Shown here: positions 21,239 through 29,211 of the stretch, one piece after another
Layout of the letters: every line of letters begins with the position of its first letter
How positions within the stretch are numbered: position 1 is the stretch's first letter
Assembly: GCF_031178195.1 (NCBI RefSeq)
Contig: NZ_JAPSJL010000003.1
Coordinates: 186,001 to 250,000 of the forward strand
DNA from: Zhihengliuella sp.
GTDB taxonomy: Bacteria > Actinomycetota > Actinomycetes > Actinomycetales > Micrococcaceae
Length of the DNA stretch: 64,000 nt
Direction of reading: 5' to 3'
Program-made: the position numbers and the translations under genes
Notes under the pieces: model-generated
Told to the model about the DNA's origin: nothing
Databases searched by the model: none
What the model saw: only the letters and a program-made list of their open reading frames with translations

Positions 21239-22642
21239 GTGACTGCCCCAGTCCCCACCGCCCCGTCGGCGGGCGGCACGCGTCCCGCCGCCAACACGCG
21301 CGGCCGCGTCATCTTCGCCAGCTTGATCGGCACCACGATCGAGTTCTACGACTTCTACATCTACGCCACCGCGTCGGTGCTCGTCTTCCCGGCCCTGTTC
21401 TTCCCGAACGCCACGGAGATCAACGCCATCCTCAGCGCCTTCGCCATCTTCGGCGTCGCCTTCGTGGCACGCCCGCTGGGCTCCATCCTGTTCGGGCACT
21501 TCGGCGACAAGATCGGCCGCAAGGGCACGCTGGTCGCCTCCCTGCTCACCATGGGCATCGCGACATTCCTGATCGGCTTCCTGCCCGCCGCTCAGGGCAG
21601 CTTCGTGGTGCTCGCGCCCGTGATGCTGGTGCTGCTGCGCTTCGCCCAGGGCCTCGCCCTCGGCGGCGAGTGGTCCGGTGCCGCGCTGCTGGCCACGGAG
21701 AACGCGCCGCCCGGCAAGCGCGCCGTCTATGGAACGTTCCCGCAGCTCGGAGCGCCGATCGGCTTCATCGTCGCCAACCTGCTCTTCGTGGCCCTGCAGC
21801 TGATGCTGTCGCCTGAGCAGTTCCAGGCCTGGGGCTGGCGCGTCCCGTTCGTCCTCTCCGCGGTCATGGTCGCAGTCGGCCTGTACGTCCGGCTGAAGCT
21901 CGTCGAGTCGGTCGCCTTCACCAACGTGCTGGAGCAGAAGAAGGTGGCGAAGTCGCCGCTGGCCGCCACGTTCAAGCACCACTGGCGCCCGGTCCTCGCC
22001 GGCACGTTCATCATGCTGGCCACCTACGTGCTCTTCTACCTCATGACCTCCTTCACGCTGACGTACGGGACCGCGAAGACCGAGGAGCAGGCCCGGGCGG
22101 CCGCTGCCGAGACCGGGGAGGCGTTCGATCCGGCGGCCTTCGTGCCGGGTCTGGGCATCGACCGGCCCCTGTTCCTGACGATGCTCATCATCGGCGTCGT
22201 GTTCTTCGGCATTTTCACGGTCGTCTCCGGGCCGCTGGCCGAGAAGTTCGGCCGCCGCAAGTTCCTGCTCTGGGTGACCTCCGGGATCCTGGTCTTCGGT
22301 GCGGCCTGGTCGCTGTTCTTCGGTCCGGGCACCGGCGCCGCCATGGCCGGCCTGATCGTCGGATTCACGCTCATGGGCCTGACGTTCGGGCCGATGGCGG
22401 CCGTCCTGCCCGAACTCTTCCCGGCGAACGTCCGCTACACGGGCTCGGCCGTGGCCTACAACCTCTCCTCGGTCATCGGTGCCGCGCCGGCCTCCTTCGT
22501 GGCCATCGCCCTGTGGCAGGCCGGAGGCGGCAACACGGTCCTGGTCGGCGTCTACCTGGCGCTCGCCGCAGTACTGACGTTCGTGGCCCTCTGGCTGACC
22601 CGCGAGACGCGCGACGTGGACTACGACAACAACGTCGGCTGA
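21239..22642 (+). CDS. MFS transporter, metabolite:H+ symporter (MHS/ShiA-ProP-like) family
   Basis: A 467-residue, 12-helix secondary transporter. The N-terminus carries the MHS hallmark SLIGTTIEFYDFYIYATASVLVFP. The MFS loop 2-3 motif is GHFGDKIGRKGTL, helix 4-5 shows RFAQGLALGGEWSGAALL, and the second half repeats a related motif around AEKFGRRKFLLW. Members move organic acids, aromatic acids, osmolytes or shikimate with protons; the substrate cannot be read here. The GTG start has GAGAAGGAAG upstream. The gene is monocistronic, between a promoter with an operator-like palindrome and a 19-bp terminator stem. Confidence 0.9.
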   Translation: MTAPVPTAPSAGGTRPAANTRGRVIFASLIGTTIEFYDFYIYATASVLVFPALFFPNATEINAILSAFAIFGVAFVARPLGSILFGHFGDKIGRKGTLVASLLTMGIATFLIGFLPAAQGSFVVLAPVMLVLLRFAQGLALGGEWSGAALLATENAPPGKRAVYGTFPQLGAPIGFIVANLLFVALQLMLSPEQFQAWGWRVPFVLSAVMVAVGLYVRLKLVESVAFTNVLEQKKVAKSPLAATFKHHWRPVLAGTFIMLATYVLFYLMTSFTLTYGTAKTEEQARAAAAETGEAFDPAAFVPGLGIDRPLFLTMLIIGVVFFGIFTVVSGPLAEKFGRRKFLLWVTSGILVFGAAWSLFFGPGTGAAMAGLIVGFTLMGLTFGPMAAVLPELFPANVRYTGSAVAYNLSSVIGAAPASFVAIALWQAGGGNTVLVGVYLALAAVLTFVALWLTRETRDVDYDNNVG

Positions 22643-22659
22643 GCGCACCCTCCGCGAAC

Positions 22660-22700
22660 GACGACGGGGTCCGGCACCATCGGTGCCGGACCCCGTCGTC
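22660..22700. terminator. Bidirectional terminator, 19-bp perfect stem
   Basis: The arms 22660-22678 and 22682-22700 are exact reverse complements around a 3-nt loop. It lies between the convergent MHS transporter and GH13 genes and can serve both. Confidence 0.85.
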
Positions 22701-22719
22701 TCTGACGCTTGCGGGGGCG

Positions 22720-24462
22720 CTACTGGCGGAGCCAGGCCGTCGACTCGCCCGGCAGCGCGCTGCCCGTGACCTCCGTGCTGGCGACGAGCACGTCGCCCTC
22801 GGGCAGCGGGAACGGCTCGATGCCGAAGTTCGTGACCGTCAGCCACCCGCCCGGCCGGCGGAACGCCAGCACGTCCTCGCGCCCGGTCTCGACCCACTCG
22901 AGGCGCTCCTCCGTCTGGAGCTCGCGCCGGAGGCGGAGCGCCGTCCGGTACAGCTCGAGAGTCGAGCCCTCGACGCCGGACTCCGCCTCGACCGAGTAGT
23001 CGCCGAACCAGGCCGGCTGCGGCAGGTGCGCGTCGCCGTCGCCGAACCCGAAGGACGAGCCCGCGCGCGTCCACGGCAGCGGGACGCGGCAGCCGTCGCG
23101 GCCCTTCTCGACGCCGCGGTTGCGGAAGAAGGCCGGGTCCTGGCGGGCCTCGTCGGGGATGTCCCCGACCTCGTGCAGCCCCAGCTCCTCGCCCTGGTAG
23201 AGGTAGGCCGAACCGGGCAGCCCCAGCTCGAACAGCGAGGCGGCGCGAGCCCGGCGCTCCCCGCGGGTGCGGTCCAGCTGGTCCTCCGGCGCCCCGGCGA
23301 GAATCCAGGCCGCGCCCTGCTTCAGGTCCTGCTCGGTGCTGCCGACGGCGGCGGACAGCGGCGGCAGGCCGTACCGGGTGGCGTGCCGGACGACGTCGTG
23401 GTTGGAGAGGACCCACGTCGACGACGAGCCGGACTCGGCGGCCAGCGCGAGGCTGTCGACCACGACCTCCTTGAACGCGGCGGCGTCGAACTCCTGCGTC
23501 AGCAGGTCGAACTCGAACGCCTGGCCGAGCCCGTCGGCGCTGGCGTACCGCGGGCGGCGGTGGCGCTCGACCCAGGCCTCCGCGACGGCGGTCCGGGGCG
23601 GGTCGTAGGCGTCGAAGACCTTCCGCCACTCGGCGTAGATCTCGTGCACGTCGTCGCGGTCCCAGATCGGGTGCTGGCCGCCGCCGCGCGGGATGGCGTC
23701 CAGCTCCGCCTTCGACGGCAGCGGATCGGTCAGGTCCTTGGTCAGCGCGTGGGCCACGTCGATGCGGTATCCGTCGACGCCGCGGTCGGACCAGAAGCGC
23801 AGGGTCTCCAGGAAGTCGGCGCGCACCTCCGGGTTGGCCCAGTTGAAGTCGGGCTGCTCGGAGGCGAAGAGGTGCAGGTACCACTGCCCGTCCTCCACCC
23901 GGGTCCAGGCCGGTCCGCCGAAGATGCTCTGCCAGTCCGTCGGCGGCTCGGAGCCGTCCGGGCCCTGGCCGTCGCGGAAGATGTAGCGCTCCCGCTCCGG
24001 GCTCCCGGGACCGGCGGCGAGGGCCTCCTGGAACCACGCGTGGTCGTTCGAGGAGTGGTTCGGCACGATGTCCACCACCACCTTGATGCCCTCGGCGTGG
24101 AGGGCGGCGACCATCTCGTCGAACTCCTCGAGCGTGCCGATGCGCGGGTCGACGTCGCGGTAGTCCGCGACGTCGTATCCGCCGTCGGCCAGCGCGGAGG
24201 GGTAGAACGGGCTCAGCCAGACGGCGTCGATGCCGAGCTCGGCGAGGTACGGGACCCGGGAGATGATGCCCTTCAGGTCCCCGATGCCGTCGCCGTTGGC
24301 GTCGGCGAAGCTGCGCGGGTAGATCTGGTACACCGCCGCCTGGCGCCACCAGGTGGCGGTGGAGTCCGTCGGGGCGACGACGGCGCCCGTGACGTCGGCC
24401 TGCTCGGCGCCGTTCTGCTGGGCGTCGTTCTGCTGGGCGTCGTTCTGCTGGGTCAGGGTCAT
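22720..24462 (-). CDS. GH13 alpha-glucosidase
   Basis: Hydrolyses alpha-glucosidic bonds of imported oligosaccharides in the cytosol (no signal peptide). The 580-residue protein has the four GH13 regions: DIVPNH (I), GYRIDVAHA with the nucleophile Asp (II), VAEAWVE with the acid/base Glu (III), and LSNHDVVRH (IV). The barrel starts with WWRQAAVYQIYPRSFADANGDGIGDL, typical of oligo-1,6-/alpha-glucosidases. A short N-terminal extension contains three QQNDA-type pentapeptide repeats encoded by a 15-bp tandem repeat (24406-24450). It is the last gene of a sugar-uptake unit with the binding protein and permeases, which suggests a maltose-, trehalose- or isomaltose-like substrate; trehalose synthase activity is a less likely alternative. 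Confidence 0.9.
   Translation of the reverse strand: MTLTQQNDAQQNDAQQNGAEQADVTGAVVAPTDSTATWWRQAAVYQIYPRSFADANGDGIGDLKGIISRVPYLAELGIDAVWLSPFYPSALADGGYDVADYRDVDPRIGTLEEFDEMVAALHAEGIKVVVDIVPNHSSNDHAWFQEALAAGPGSPERERYIFRDGQGPDGSEPPTDWQSIFGGPAWTRVEDGQWYLHLFASEQPDFNWANPEVRADFLETLRFWSDRGVDGYRIDVAHALTKDLTDPLPSKAELDAIPRGGGQHPIWDRDDVHEIYAEWRKVFDAYDPPRTAVAEAWVERHRRPRYASADGLGQAFEFDLLTQEFDAAAFKEVVVDSLALAAESGSSSTWVLSNHDVVRHATRYGLPPLSAAVGSTEQDLKQGAAWILAGAPEDQLDRTRGERRARAASLFELGLPGSAYLYQGEELGLHEVGDIPDEARQDPAFFRNRGVEKGRDGCRVPLPWTRAGSSFGFGDGDAHLPQPAWFGDYSVEAESGVEGSTLELYRTALRLRRELQTEERLEWVETGREDVLAFRRPGGWLTVTNFGIEPFPLPEGDVLVASTEVTGSALPGESTAWLRQ
24406..24450 (-). repeat. 15-bp in-frame tandem repeat in the GH13 gene
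   Basis: Three copies encode QQNDA, QQNDA and QQNGA at residues 5-19, ahead of the catalytic domain. Copy number could vary without a frameshift. Confidence 0.8.
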
Positions 24463-24526
24463 GGGGACTTCCTTTCGGTCCGTGAATGAGTCGGTAGGGG
24501 ACTGAGTCGTCGGGTGTGGTCGGTGT

Positions 24527-24549
24527 GCCGGCCCGTCCGTCGGGCCGGC
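24527..24549 (-). terminator. Hairpin between permease and glucosidase genes
   Basis: GCCGGCCCG (24527-24535) pairs with CGGGCCGGC (24541-24549), loop TCCGT. Placed inside the operon, it may lower glucosidase expression relative to the transporter or protect the upstream mRNA end. Confidence 0.5.
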
Positions 24550-24565
24550 GCCGTCGGACGGGGGA

Positions 24566-25465
24566 CTACTTCACGGCGCCCTGGGTCACTCCGGAGAGGA
24601 CCCAGCGCTGCGTGAAGACGAAGGCGACGATCGCCGGGGCCATCGCCATGAGATAGGACGCGAAGGACACGTGGTAGTTGCTGCTGAACTGGCTCTGGAA
24701 GAGCTGGTTCACCACCGGCAGCGTCTGCAGGCTCGGATCCGAGATGATCATGGAGGGCATCATGAAGTCGTTCCAGGAGAAGAGGAACGCGAAGATCCCC
24801 ACCGTCGCGGCCATCGGGGAGAGCACCGGGAAGATGATCCGCCAGAACGTCTGCCCGGTCGAGGCGCCGTCCATGCGGGCGGCCTCCTCCAGTTCGCCGG
24901 GCATGTTCCGGAGGAACGTGGTCAGCAGCAGGACGTTGAACCCCAGCATGAACATGACATGCAGGATGCCCACGCCGAGCGGGGTGTCGAGCCCGACGAG
25001 TCCGCTGAGCTTGATCTGCGAGAGAGCGAGCACGGGGAACGGCAGGAACATCGCGGCCAGGAGGTAGAAGAACGCGAACCTGAAGAAGCGGCGCTCCCAG
25101 TTGGCGTGGATCGCGTAGGCCGCCATGCTGCTGATCAGGACGGCCCCCGCGACGGCGATGGCGGAGACGAGGACGGAGAGGCCGAAGGAGACCGGGAAGT
25201 CGGTCAGCCGCCAGGCCTCCACGAAGCCCTCCACGCTGATCGGGTTCGGCAACGCGAACGCCTCGCCCTGGACGGCCTGGGCACCGGTCTTGAACGCCAT
25301 GGACACGGTGACGAACAAGGGGACGAGCACCGCGAGGGTGCACACGGCGAGGCCGAGGGTCAGCGGCAGGTTGTACTTGTCCCGGCCGAGCCGCGCCCTG
25401 GAGCGGTTGGTGGGGACCCTGCGGGTGGTCCCGATCGATTCGATGGTCCGCGTTGACATGGTCAC
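24566..25465 (-). CDS. Carbohydrate ABC transporter permease (MalG-type)
   Basis: Inner half of a CUT1-type sugar importer. The 299-residue protein has six hydrophobic helices and the permease EAA-loop for the ATPase, EEAARMDGASTGQTFWRIIFPVLSP (about residues 195-220). It ends in the short SGVTQGAVK tail common in MalG-type proteins. Its start overlaps the stop of the upstream permease by 4 bp (ATGA), so the two are coupled. No ATP-binding gene is in the cluster; in actinobacteria a shared ATPase such as MsiK commonly energises several CUT1 systems. Confidence 0.93.
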   Translation of the reverse strand: MTMSTRTIESIGTTRRVPTNRSRARLGRDKYNLPLTLGLAVCTLAVLVPLFVTVSMAFKTGAQAVQGEAFALPNPISVEGFVEAWRLTDFPVSFGLSVLVSAIAVAGAVLISSMAAYAIHANWERRFFRFAFFYLLAAMFLPFPVLALSQIKLSGLVGLDTPLGVGILHVMFMLGFNVLLLTTFLRNMPGELEEAARMDGASTGQTFWRIIFPVLSPMAATVGIFAFLFSWNDFMMPSMIISDPSLQTLPVVNQLFQSQFSSNYHVSFASYLMAMAPAIVAFVFTQRWVLSGVTQGAVK

Positions 25466-26379
25466 TGGTCCTTTCGGCGCATCAGGCGCAGCTGCACGAC
25501 GGCGATGGCCAGGGTGATCAGGAAGAAGATCGTGGCGGTGGCCATCTGGTAGGCGTAGTCACCGGTCTCGAAGCCGGAGAAGATCGTCATGGCCACCGAA
25601 CGGGTCGAGGTTCCCGGGCCGCCGTCGGTCAGGCCCACGATGATGTCGTAGGCGTTGAGGAAGTTCTTGAAGGTGATGATCACGTTGATGCCGATGTAGC
25701 CGGCCATGAGGGGGATGGTGATCATCTTCATCTGCTTCCACGGGCCGGCGCCGTCGAGGGCGGAGGCCTCGTAGAGGTCGGCCGGGATGGCGAGGAGGCC
25801 CGCGATGAAGATGAGCAGGGCCTGGGGCACGGCCTGCCACGCGGTGACGATCACGATCGACAGCCATGCGAGGTCCGGATTCGCGAGGATGCTCTCCTCG
25901 AGCGGGCCGAAGCCCACGGCCTGTGCCGCCGTCGGAAGCGTCTTGGCGAAGAGGAAGTGGAAGACGAACGCGATGATGATGGGGGAGACGACCATCGGGA
26001 TCACGAAGATCGCCCGCAGGGGCACGCGGGCACGGATCTGCGCCGTCAGTCCCACCGCGAGGAGGAACGCGACGACGTTGGTGGCTACGACGGTCACGGC
26101 CGAGAACCAGAGCGTGAACCAGAACGAGGCCATGATCGCCGGGTCGGTGAACATGAGCTGGTAGTTCGCCAGCCCCACGAAGTCCCACTCGCCGTAGCCG
26201 ACCGAGTTGGTGAAGCTGAAGAAGACGCCCATGACGGCCGGAAGGGCGATGCACAGTGTGAAGGCGATGAGCGTGGGCAGGAGGAAGAACAGGTGTGTGG
26301 CGTCGGGCCGGCGTTTCGGGGTCGGCCTCAGTCCGGCCGGCGCGGTGGCCGTCGGCGCCTCAGTTGACGTGAGGGTCAT
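25462..26379 (-). CDS. Carbohydrate ABC transporter permease (MalF-type)
   Basis: A 305-residue protein with six predicted helices and the EAA-loop LYEASALDGAGPWKQMKMITIPLM (about 210-235). The first periplasmic stretch contains NSVGYGEWDFVGLANYQLMFTDP, typical of MalF/UgpA-like subunits. It pairs with the downstream MalG-type permease (4-bp overlap) and the binding-protein gene 24 bp upstream. Substrate is inferred as an alpha-glucoside from the GH13 gene. Confidence 0.93.
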   Translation of the reverse strand: MTLTSTEAPTATAPAGLRPTPKRRPDATHLFFLLPTLIAFTLCIALPAVMGVFFSFTNSVGYGEWDFVGLANYQLMFTDPAIMASFWFTLWFSAVTVVATNVVAFLLAVGLTAQIRARVPLRAIFVIPMVVSPIIIAFVFHFLFAKTLPTAAQAVGFGPLEESILANPDLAWLSIVIVTAWQAVPQALLIFIAGLLAIPADLYEASALDGAGPWKQMKMITIPLMAGYIGINVIITFKNFLNAYDIIVGLTDGGPGTSTRSVAMTIFSGFETGDYAYQMATATIFFLITLAIAVVQLRLMRRKDQ

Positions 26380-26403
26380 GATGCTCCTTGAGTGATCCGC
26401 CGG

Positions 26404-27675
26404 TCAGGCGCGCTTGGCGAGACGGGCCCAGTCGGCGTCGAGCGTGGCGAGCATCCGCTCGAGATCCGCTCCGAAGACGACGTCCTGGCAGTAGTTGTAG
26501 AAGGGGATGTTCGTCGGGATGCCCTGGGAGACTCCCTGGTAGACGGCTCCGCGGTCCACGTAGGGCTGCATCGGCGCGATCCGCGGGTCCCTGACCGGAG
26601 GGGCATCCGTGCGGACGCCGAAGCCGAGCGCGAACTCGTTGTAGGCGTCCTGGATCTCGGGCCGGGCCAGGAACCGGAGCAGTTCGCGGGCCTCGTCCCG
26701 GTGCTTCGCGTGCTCCGGGATCCACAGCGCGAGGTCGAGATTGACGCGGACCTTGTTGTCGGCGGGGTCCTCGGTCATCGGCAGTGGGAACGTGCCGACC
26801 TGCGCGTCCGGGTTGATCTTCCCGATCTCCACGAGGGCCCACGGGCCCTGCAGGTACATGGCCGCCTGACCGTTGGCGAAGGCGTTGTTGCCGTCGCCGT
26901 AGTTGCGTCCGTTGGCGTCCCCCTGGTGGTAGGGCAGCAGGGCGAGCATCTTCTCCAGCGGCTCGCGCAGGACCTTGCTGAAGGAGACGCGGGAGTCGGG
27001 CCCGACGTCCGGCCCGAGGTCGCGGAGCTGCTGGAAGAGGTTGATGACGTCGACCATTCCGCCGACCGTGTAGTCGACGAGGCCCTGGGCGATGGTCCAG
27101 GGGTCCGCCCACGTGCCATAGATCGGCGTCACCCCGGCGTCCTGGAACGTCTCGCAGGCGGCGATGAACTCGCTGTGCGTGGTGGGGACCTCGACGTCGT
27201 GCTGGGCGAAGATCTCCTGGTTGTAGACCACCGCCGCGGACATCATCGAGTAGGGCAGCACGGAGAGGCGCCCCGGGTAGGTCGGGTAGAGCTCGAGCTG
27301 CTCCTTCACCGAGTCGGTGATCATCGCGGCCTCGGGGAGATCCGAGAGATCGCTCAGCTCCCCGCGCTCCTGGAAGCGCGCCATCTCGTAGTTGTAGAGC
27401 TGGAGGGCCAGATCCGGCGGCGAGCTGCGCACGAACTGACCGTTGAGGGTTCCCTCGCTGGTGTCGTGGATCGGTCGGATCCCCGGATGCTCGGAGCGGA
27501 ACTGCTCGAGCAGGTCGCCGATGTACGGGATGACCTCGCGCTTGGTCTGGTAGAAGCGGATCTCGGTCGCCTCGGCGGCGTCCGCGGAGCATCCGGCGAG
27601 GCCGAGGCTGGCGAGCCCCGCGGCCCCGGCGAGGAAGCGCCGCCGGGACACGGTCGGAGGTTGCGGTGTAGCCAT
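26404..27675 (-). CDS. Sugar ABC transporter substrate-binding lipoprotein
   Basis: The ATG at 27675 has AAAGGAG upstream and gives a 423-residue extracytoplasmic solute-binding protein (family 1). The signal peptide combines a twin-arginine pattern (SRRRFLAGAAGLASLG) with the lipobox LAGC, so it is probably Tat-exported and lipid-anchored. The mature part has AAMYLQGPWALVEIGKI, a typical ligand-site segment of this family. A longer frame to 27765 is open but runs into the divergent promoter. It is the first gene of the binding protein-permease-permease-GH13 unit and faces the ROK regulator. Confidence 0.92.
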   Translation of the reverse strand: MATPQPPTVSRRRFLAGAAGLASLGLAGCSADAAEATEIRFYQTKREVIPYIGDLLEQFRSEHPGIRPIHDTSEGTLNGQFVRSSPPDLALQLYNYEMARFQERGELSDLSDLPEAAMITDSVKEQLELYPTYPGRLSVLPYSMMSAAVVYNQEIFAQHDVEVPTTHSEFIAACETFQDAGVTPIYGTWADPWTIAQGLVDYTVGGMVDVINLFQQLRDLGPDVGPDSRVSFSKVLREPLEKMLALLPYHQGDANGRNYGDGNNAFANGQAAMYLQGPWALVEIGKINPDAQVGTFPLPMTEDPADNKVRVNLDLALWIPEHAKHRDEARELLRFLARPEIQDAYNEFALGFGVRTDAPPVRDPRIAPMQPYVDRGAVYQGVSQGIPTNIPFYNYCQDVVFGADLERMLATLDADWARLAKRA

Positions 27676-27737
27676 ACTCGTCTCCTTTGTGGAGTAGAGG
27701 AAGACCCGGGCGTCGGGCCCCTGTGATGAGCACCACA

Positions 27738-27769
27738 TGATTGCGGGATTAAATTTATCATCCAAATCA
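27738..27769. promoter_or_regulatory. Operator-like AT-rich dyad between the sugar operon and the ROK gene
   Basis: GGAT (27746-27749) and ATCC (27760-27763) flank an AT-only core with TAAATTTA. TGATT (27738-27742) and AATCA (27765-27769) form an outer pair offset by 1 bp. It is the only strongly AT-rich spot between the divergent genes, so a ROK repressor site is likely (inference). Confidence 0.45.
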
Positions 27770-27778
27770 AAGCCTGCC

Positions 27779-27784
27779 TATACT
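27779..27784 (+). promoter_or_regulatory. -10 box TATACT before the ROK gene
   Basis: TATACT is followed by 6 nt and GTG 27791, with no usable SD. This suggests a leaderless mRNA, with the operator dyad just upstream of the -10 box. Confidence 0.5.
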
Positions 27785-27790
27785 CGTGGA

Positions 27791-29104
27791 GTGAAATATG
27801 TCGCAGTCGATCGGACGGTGCAGGGGTCGGGGGGAGAACCCCCGGTCCCGGCGGCTTCGCCACTGAGGGCGTCTGCGGTCTCCGCCGCGGACCTTTCCGG
27901 CCCTTCCGCGTCCGCGCCCGCGTCGGCGGCCCCGTCCCCGCGCACGGAGAACGCCCGCAGGCTCCTCGAGGCCGCCTGGTCCCGGGGTCCGCTCACTGCG
28001 TCGGACCTGATGGCGCTGACGGGGCTCACCCGTGCGACAGTGCTCGGTCTCTGCAAGGACCTCGAGCGCGCCGGCTGGCTGAAGCAGGCCAGCGACTCGC
28101 GCGCGGCCGGGGTGACCGCCAAGGGGCGGCCGGCCCTCCGCTACTCATTCAACCCCGCGAGCACCCACGTCGTCGGCGTCGACGCCGGGCAGCACACGAT
28201 GACGGCGGTGCTCGCCGACCTGCGCGGCGCCGAGGTGCACCGGTGCCGCTGCAGCCCCGATCCCGAGGCGAGTGGAGCCGTGCGGCGCAGGAAGCTGGAG
28301 CAGCTCGTGGAAGACCTCCTGGCGGACGCCGGGCTCGGCGACGACGACGTCTCGGCGGTGACCCTCGGGGTCCCCGCGCCGGTGGACGCGGAGGGCCGCT
28401 CCCCATCCGACGTGCTCGACAACTTCTGGCCGCGCATGAACCCGGACCTCGTCACCGTCTTCGCCGAGCGCCCGTGGCAGACGATCGCCGACAACGACGC
28501 GAATCTCGCCGCGGTGGCCGAGTCATCGGTCGGGGTGAATGCGGGAGTGCGCACCTATGCCACGCTGCTCTCCGGTGAGCGCTTCGGCGCCGGGATCGTG
28601 ATCGACGGCCACCTGCTGCGCGGTCGCCGCGGCGGCGTCGGCGAGATGCGGGTGCTGGACCTCGTCACCGGTGTCGGCCATCCGCACGGAATGACCTACC
28701 GCGCCCGGCAGGAGGTCGCGCGCGCCGGAGCCGACGGACGGCTCGCGGGGAGCTCGCTCGCCGCCCTGCCCTCCGACGGGGTGCGCGCAGAACACGTCTT
28801 CGCGGCCGCGCGCGAGGGCGACGCGCTGGCCGCCTCGATCGTCGAGGAGCTGGCTCAGACGCTGGCCCAGGTCGCCATGCTCCTCTCTGGCCTCCTGGAC
28901 CTGGACCGGATCATCGTCGCCGGTGCCGTCGCCGCTTCGGCGCAGCCCGTGCTGGAACGGGCGCGGGAGATCATGGGGCACGAGTCGACCATGTCCTGGG
29001 CCGAACTGGTCGCCTCCGACCTCGGCGAGGACGTGGTGCTGCGCGGTGCCGTCGAGTCCGCCGTCCGGCTCGTTCGCGCCTCGGCTCTCACCGGCAGCTC
29101 CTGA
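27791..29104 (+). CDS. ROK-family transcriptional regulator (sugar repressor)
   Basis: A 437-residue ROK protein taken from GTG 27791. After a Pro/Ala/Ser-rich N-terminus of about 50 residues comes a winged HTH (TENARRLLEAAWSRGPLTASDLMALTGLTRATVLGLCKDLERAGWL), then a kinase-fold domain starting VVGVDAGQHTMTAVLADL. The TIADNDANLAAVAE segment keeps the DxN pattern of sugar kinases. The Cys-rich zinc motif of classic ROK proteins (CxCGxxGCxE) is not seen where expected: the region reads RGGVGEMRVLDLVTGVGHPHG. It is divergent from the sugar-uptake operon across an operator-like dyad, so it most likely represses that operon and itself, with the sugar as inducer. Confidence 0.88.
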   Translation: MKYVAVDRTVQGSGGEPPVPAASPLRASAVSAADLSGPSASAPASAAPSPRTENARRLLEAAWSRGPLTASDLMALTGLTRATVLGLCKDLERAGWLKQASDSRAAGVTAKGRPALRYSFNPASTHVVGVDAGQHTMTAVLADLRGAEVHRCRCSPDPEASGAVRRRKLEQLVEDLLADAGLGDDDVSAVTLGVPAPVDAEGRSPSDVLDNFWPRMNPDLVTVFAERPWQTIADNDANLAAVAESSVGVNAGVRTYATLLSGERFGAGIVIDGHLLRGRRGGVGEMRVLDLVTGVGHPHGMTYRARQEVARAGADGRLAGSSLAALPSDGVRAEHVFAAAREGDALAASIVEELAQTLAQVAMLLSGLLDLDRIIVAGAVAASAQPVLERAREIMGHESTMSWAELVASDLGEDVVLRGAVESAVRLVRASALTGSS

Positions 29105-29154
29105 CCGCCGGAGCCGGTCCATCCGCGGCGGCGGCTCTTGCGCGCCGCCCGAAC

Positions 29155-29196
29155 GACGACGGCGCCGCCCACCGAGGGGTGGGCGGCGCCGTCGTC
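29155..29196. terminator. Bidirectional terminator, 19-bp stem
   Basis: The arms 29155-29173 and 29178-29196 are exact complements around loop GAGG. It lies between the convergent ROK and carboxylase genes. Confidence 0.85.
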
Positions 29197-29211
29197 ACTG
29201 AGCGGGGAGCG

